The position numbers and the translations under genes are program-made. A stretch of 6,342 bases of DNA from Thermodesulfovibrionales bacterium. Lineage in GTDB: Bacteria > Nitrospirota > Thermodesulfovibrionia > Thermodesulfovibrionales > SM23-35. The stretch spans positions 1-6,342 of the forward strand of contig JAKLQR010000187.1 in NCBI GenBank assembly GCA_022013235.1, given 5' to 3'. The notes below the pieces were generated by a model. The model saw only the letters and a list, made by a program, of their open reading frames with translations. It made no database searches and had not been told where the DNA came from. This document shows, piece by piece, positions 6,148 through 6,342 of the stretch. Position 1 is the first letter of the stretch. Each line of letters begins with the position of its first letter.

Positions 6148-6270
6148 GCTTCTGGACTCAAACTCATCAAGCTTGTGACACTCTGCAAGCATATTCTATA
6201 CCGAACACTATTGTCGCTGTCCCTATTTTTCGCATGTATGCCGATAAACCCCTTAATTGCTTATCATCTA
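6148..6270. other. AT-rich intergenic stretch with repeat-like motifs
   Basis: No gene is visible here. It contains a 5-base inverted repeat GCTTG...CAAGC (6171-6190) and, at 6207-6230, a motif reading on the minus strand AAAAATAGGGACAGCGAC. That motif resembles intergenic repeats of the REP type, but the second arm is degenerate. Confidence 0.35.
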
Positions 6271-6342
6271 TTATTTTGTAGCATATTTCAAATCAAAGTT
6301 ATATCCGTCGTAGTAACTTATATCAACACCGCCACCGTTATC
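6271..6342 (-). CDS. Probable 3' end of a minus-strand gene, truncated by the window
   Basis: Reading the minus strand from the right edge, one frame stays open for 23 codons and ends in TAA at 6271-6273. The other two minus frames hit stops within the first few codons. The peptide includes GGGVDISYYDGYNF and ends KYATK. Its glycine, aspartate and aromatic content looks like the tail of a secreted or surface-exposed beta-rich protein, but I do not recognise a family. With so short a sample, a chance open frame cannot be excluded. Confidence 0.35.
   Translation of the reverse strand, partial: DNGGGVDISYYDGYNFDLKYATK

Noticed and set aside
1..6342. CRISPR array, tRNA/rRNA genes, insertion sequence or toxin-antitoxin pair
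   Set aside because: No regularly spaced repeats, tRNA-like cloverleaf, transposase motif or small paired ORFs with such features were seen on either strand. The TPR units repeat at the protein level only.

Overview
The window looks like chromosomal housekeeping DNA from a Gram-negative, respiring bacterium of moderate GC content. It carries a membrane FtsH protease with a periplasmic domain and an ETF:quinone oxidoreductase. The mix of protein styles, a KsgA of the '...SMTLTIQKEVAERIVARPGGKDYG' type and the GGGGACGTCCCC-type 3' repeat fit a Nitrospirota or Desulfobacterota-like lineage. That placement is an impression from the sequence, not a measured result.

Layout, left to right. (1) A TPR-repeat protein on the + strand (3-1061) has its 5' end outside the window and ends in an unrecognised ~128-residue domain. 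(2) After a 72-base gap holding a possible 13-codon leader ORF comes rsmA/ksgA (+, 1134-1979), the 16S rRNA adenine dimethyltransferase, with an unusual in-frame insert of about 24 residues. (3) ftsH (-, 1974-3860) converges on rsmA so tightly that the two TGA stops share the hexamer TCATGA. (4) A 136-base divergent region carries a good sigma70-type promoter for a small YtxH-like membrane protein (+, 3997-4338), which is closed by a very strong intrinsic terminator. (5) A full-length ETF:quinone oxidoreductase (+, 4456-6120) follows, with a hairpin/T-tract immediately after its stop. (6) The last ~220 bases are AT-rich, hold repeat-like motifs, and probably contain the 3' tail of a minus-strand gene entering from the right edge.

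The genes do not form one pathway. RsmA acts in ribosome maturation, FtsH in membrane protein quality control, YtxH-like in an unknown envelope role, and ETF-QO moves electrons from electron-transfer flavoprotein into the quinone pool. No etfA/etfB or acyl-CoA dehydrogenase genes are present.

I see no convincing new defence, mobile or RNA-guided system. The most interesting points are: the ETF-QO keeps all eight cysteines of a two-cluster (FixX-like) ferredoxin domain, where the human enzyme keeps four; the RsmA insert looks like a degenerate palindromic repeat that stays in frame; and the rsmA/ftsH convergent overlap has no visible terminator.
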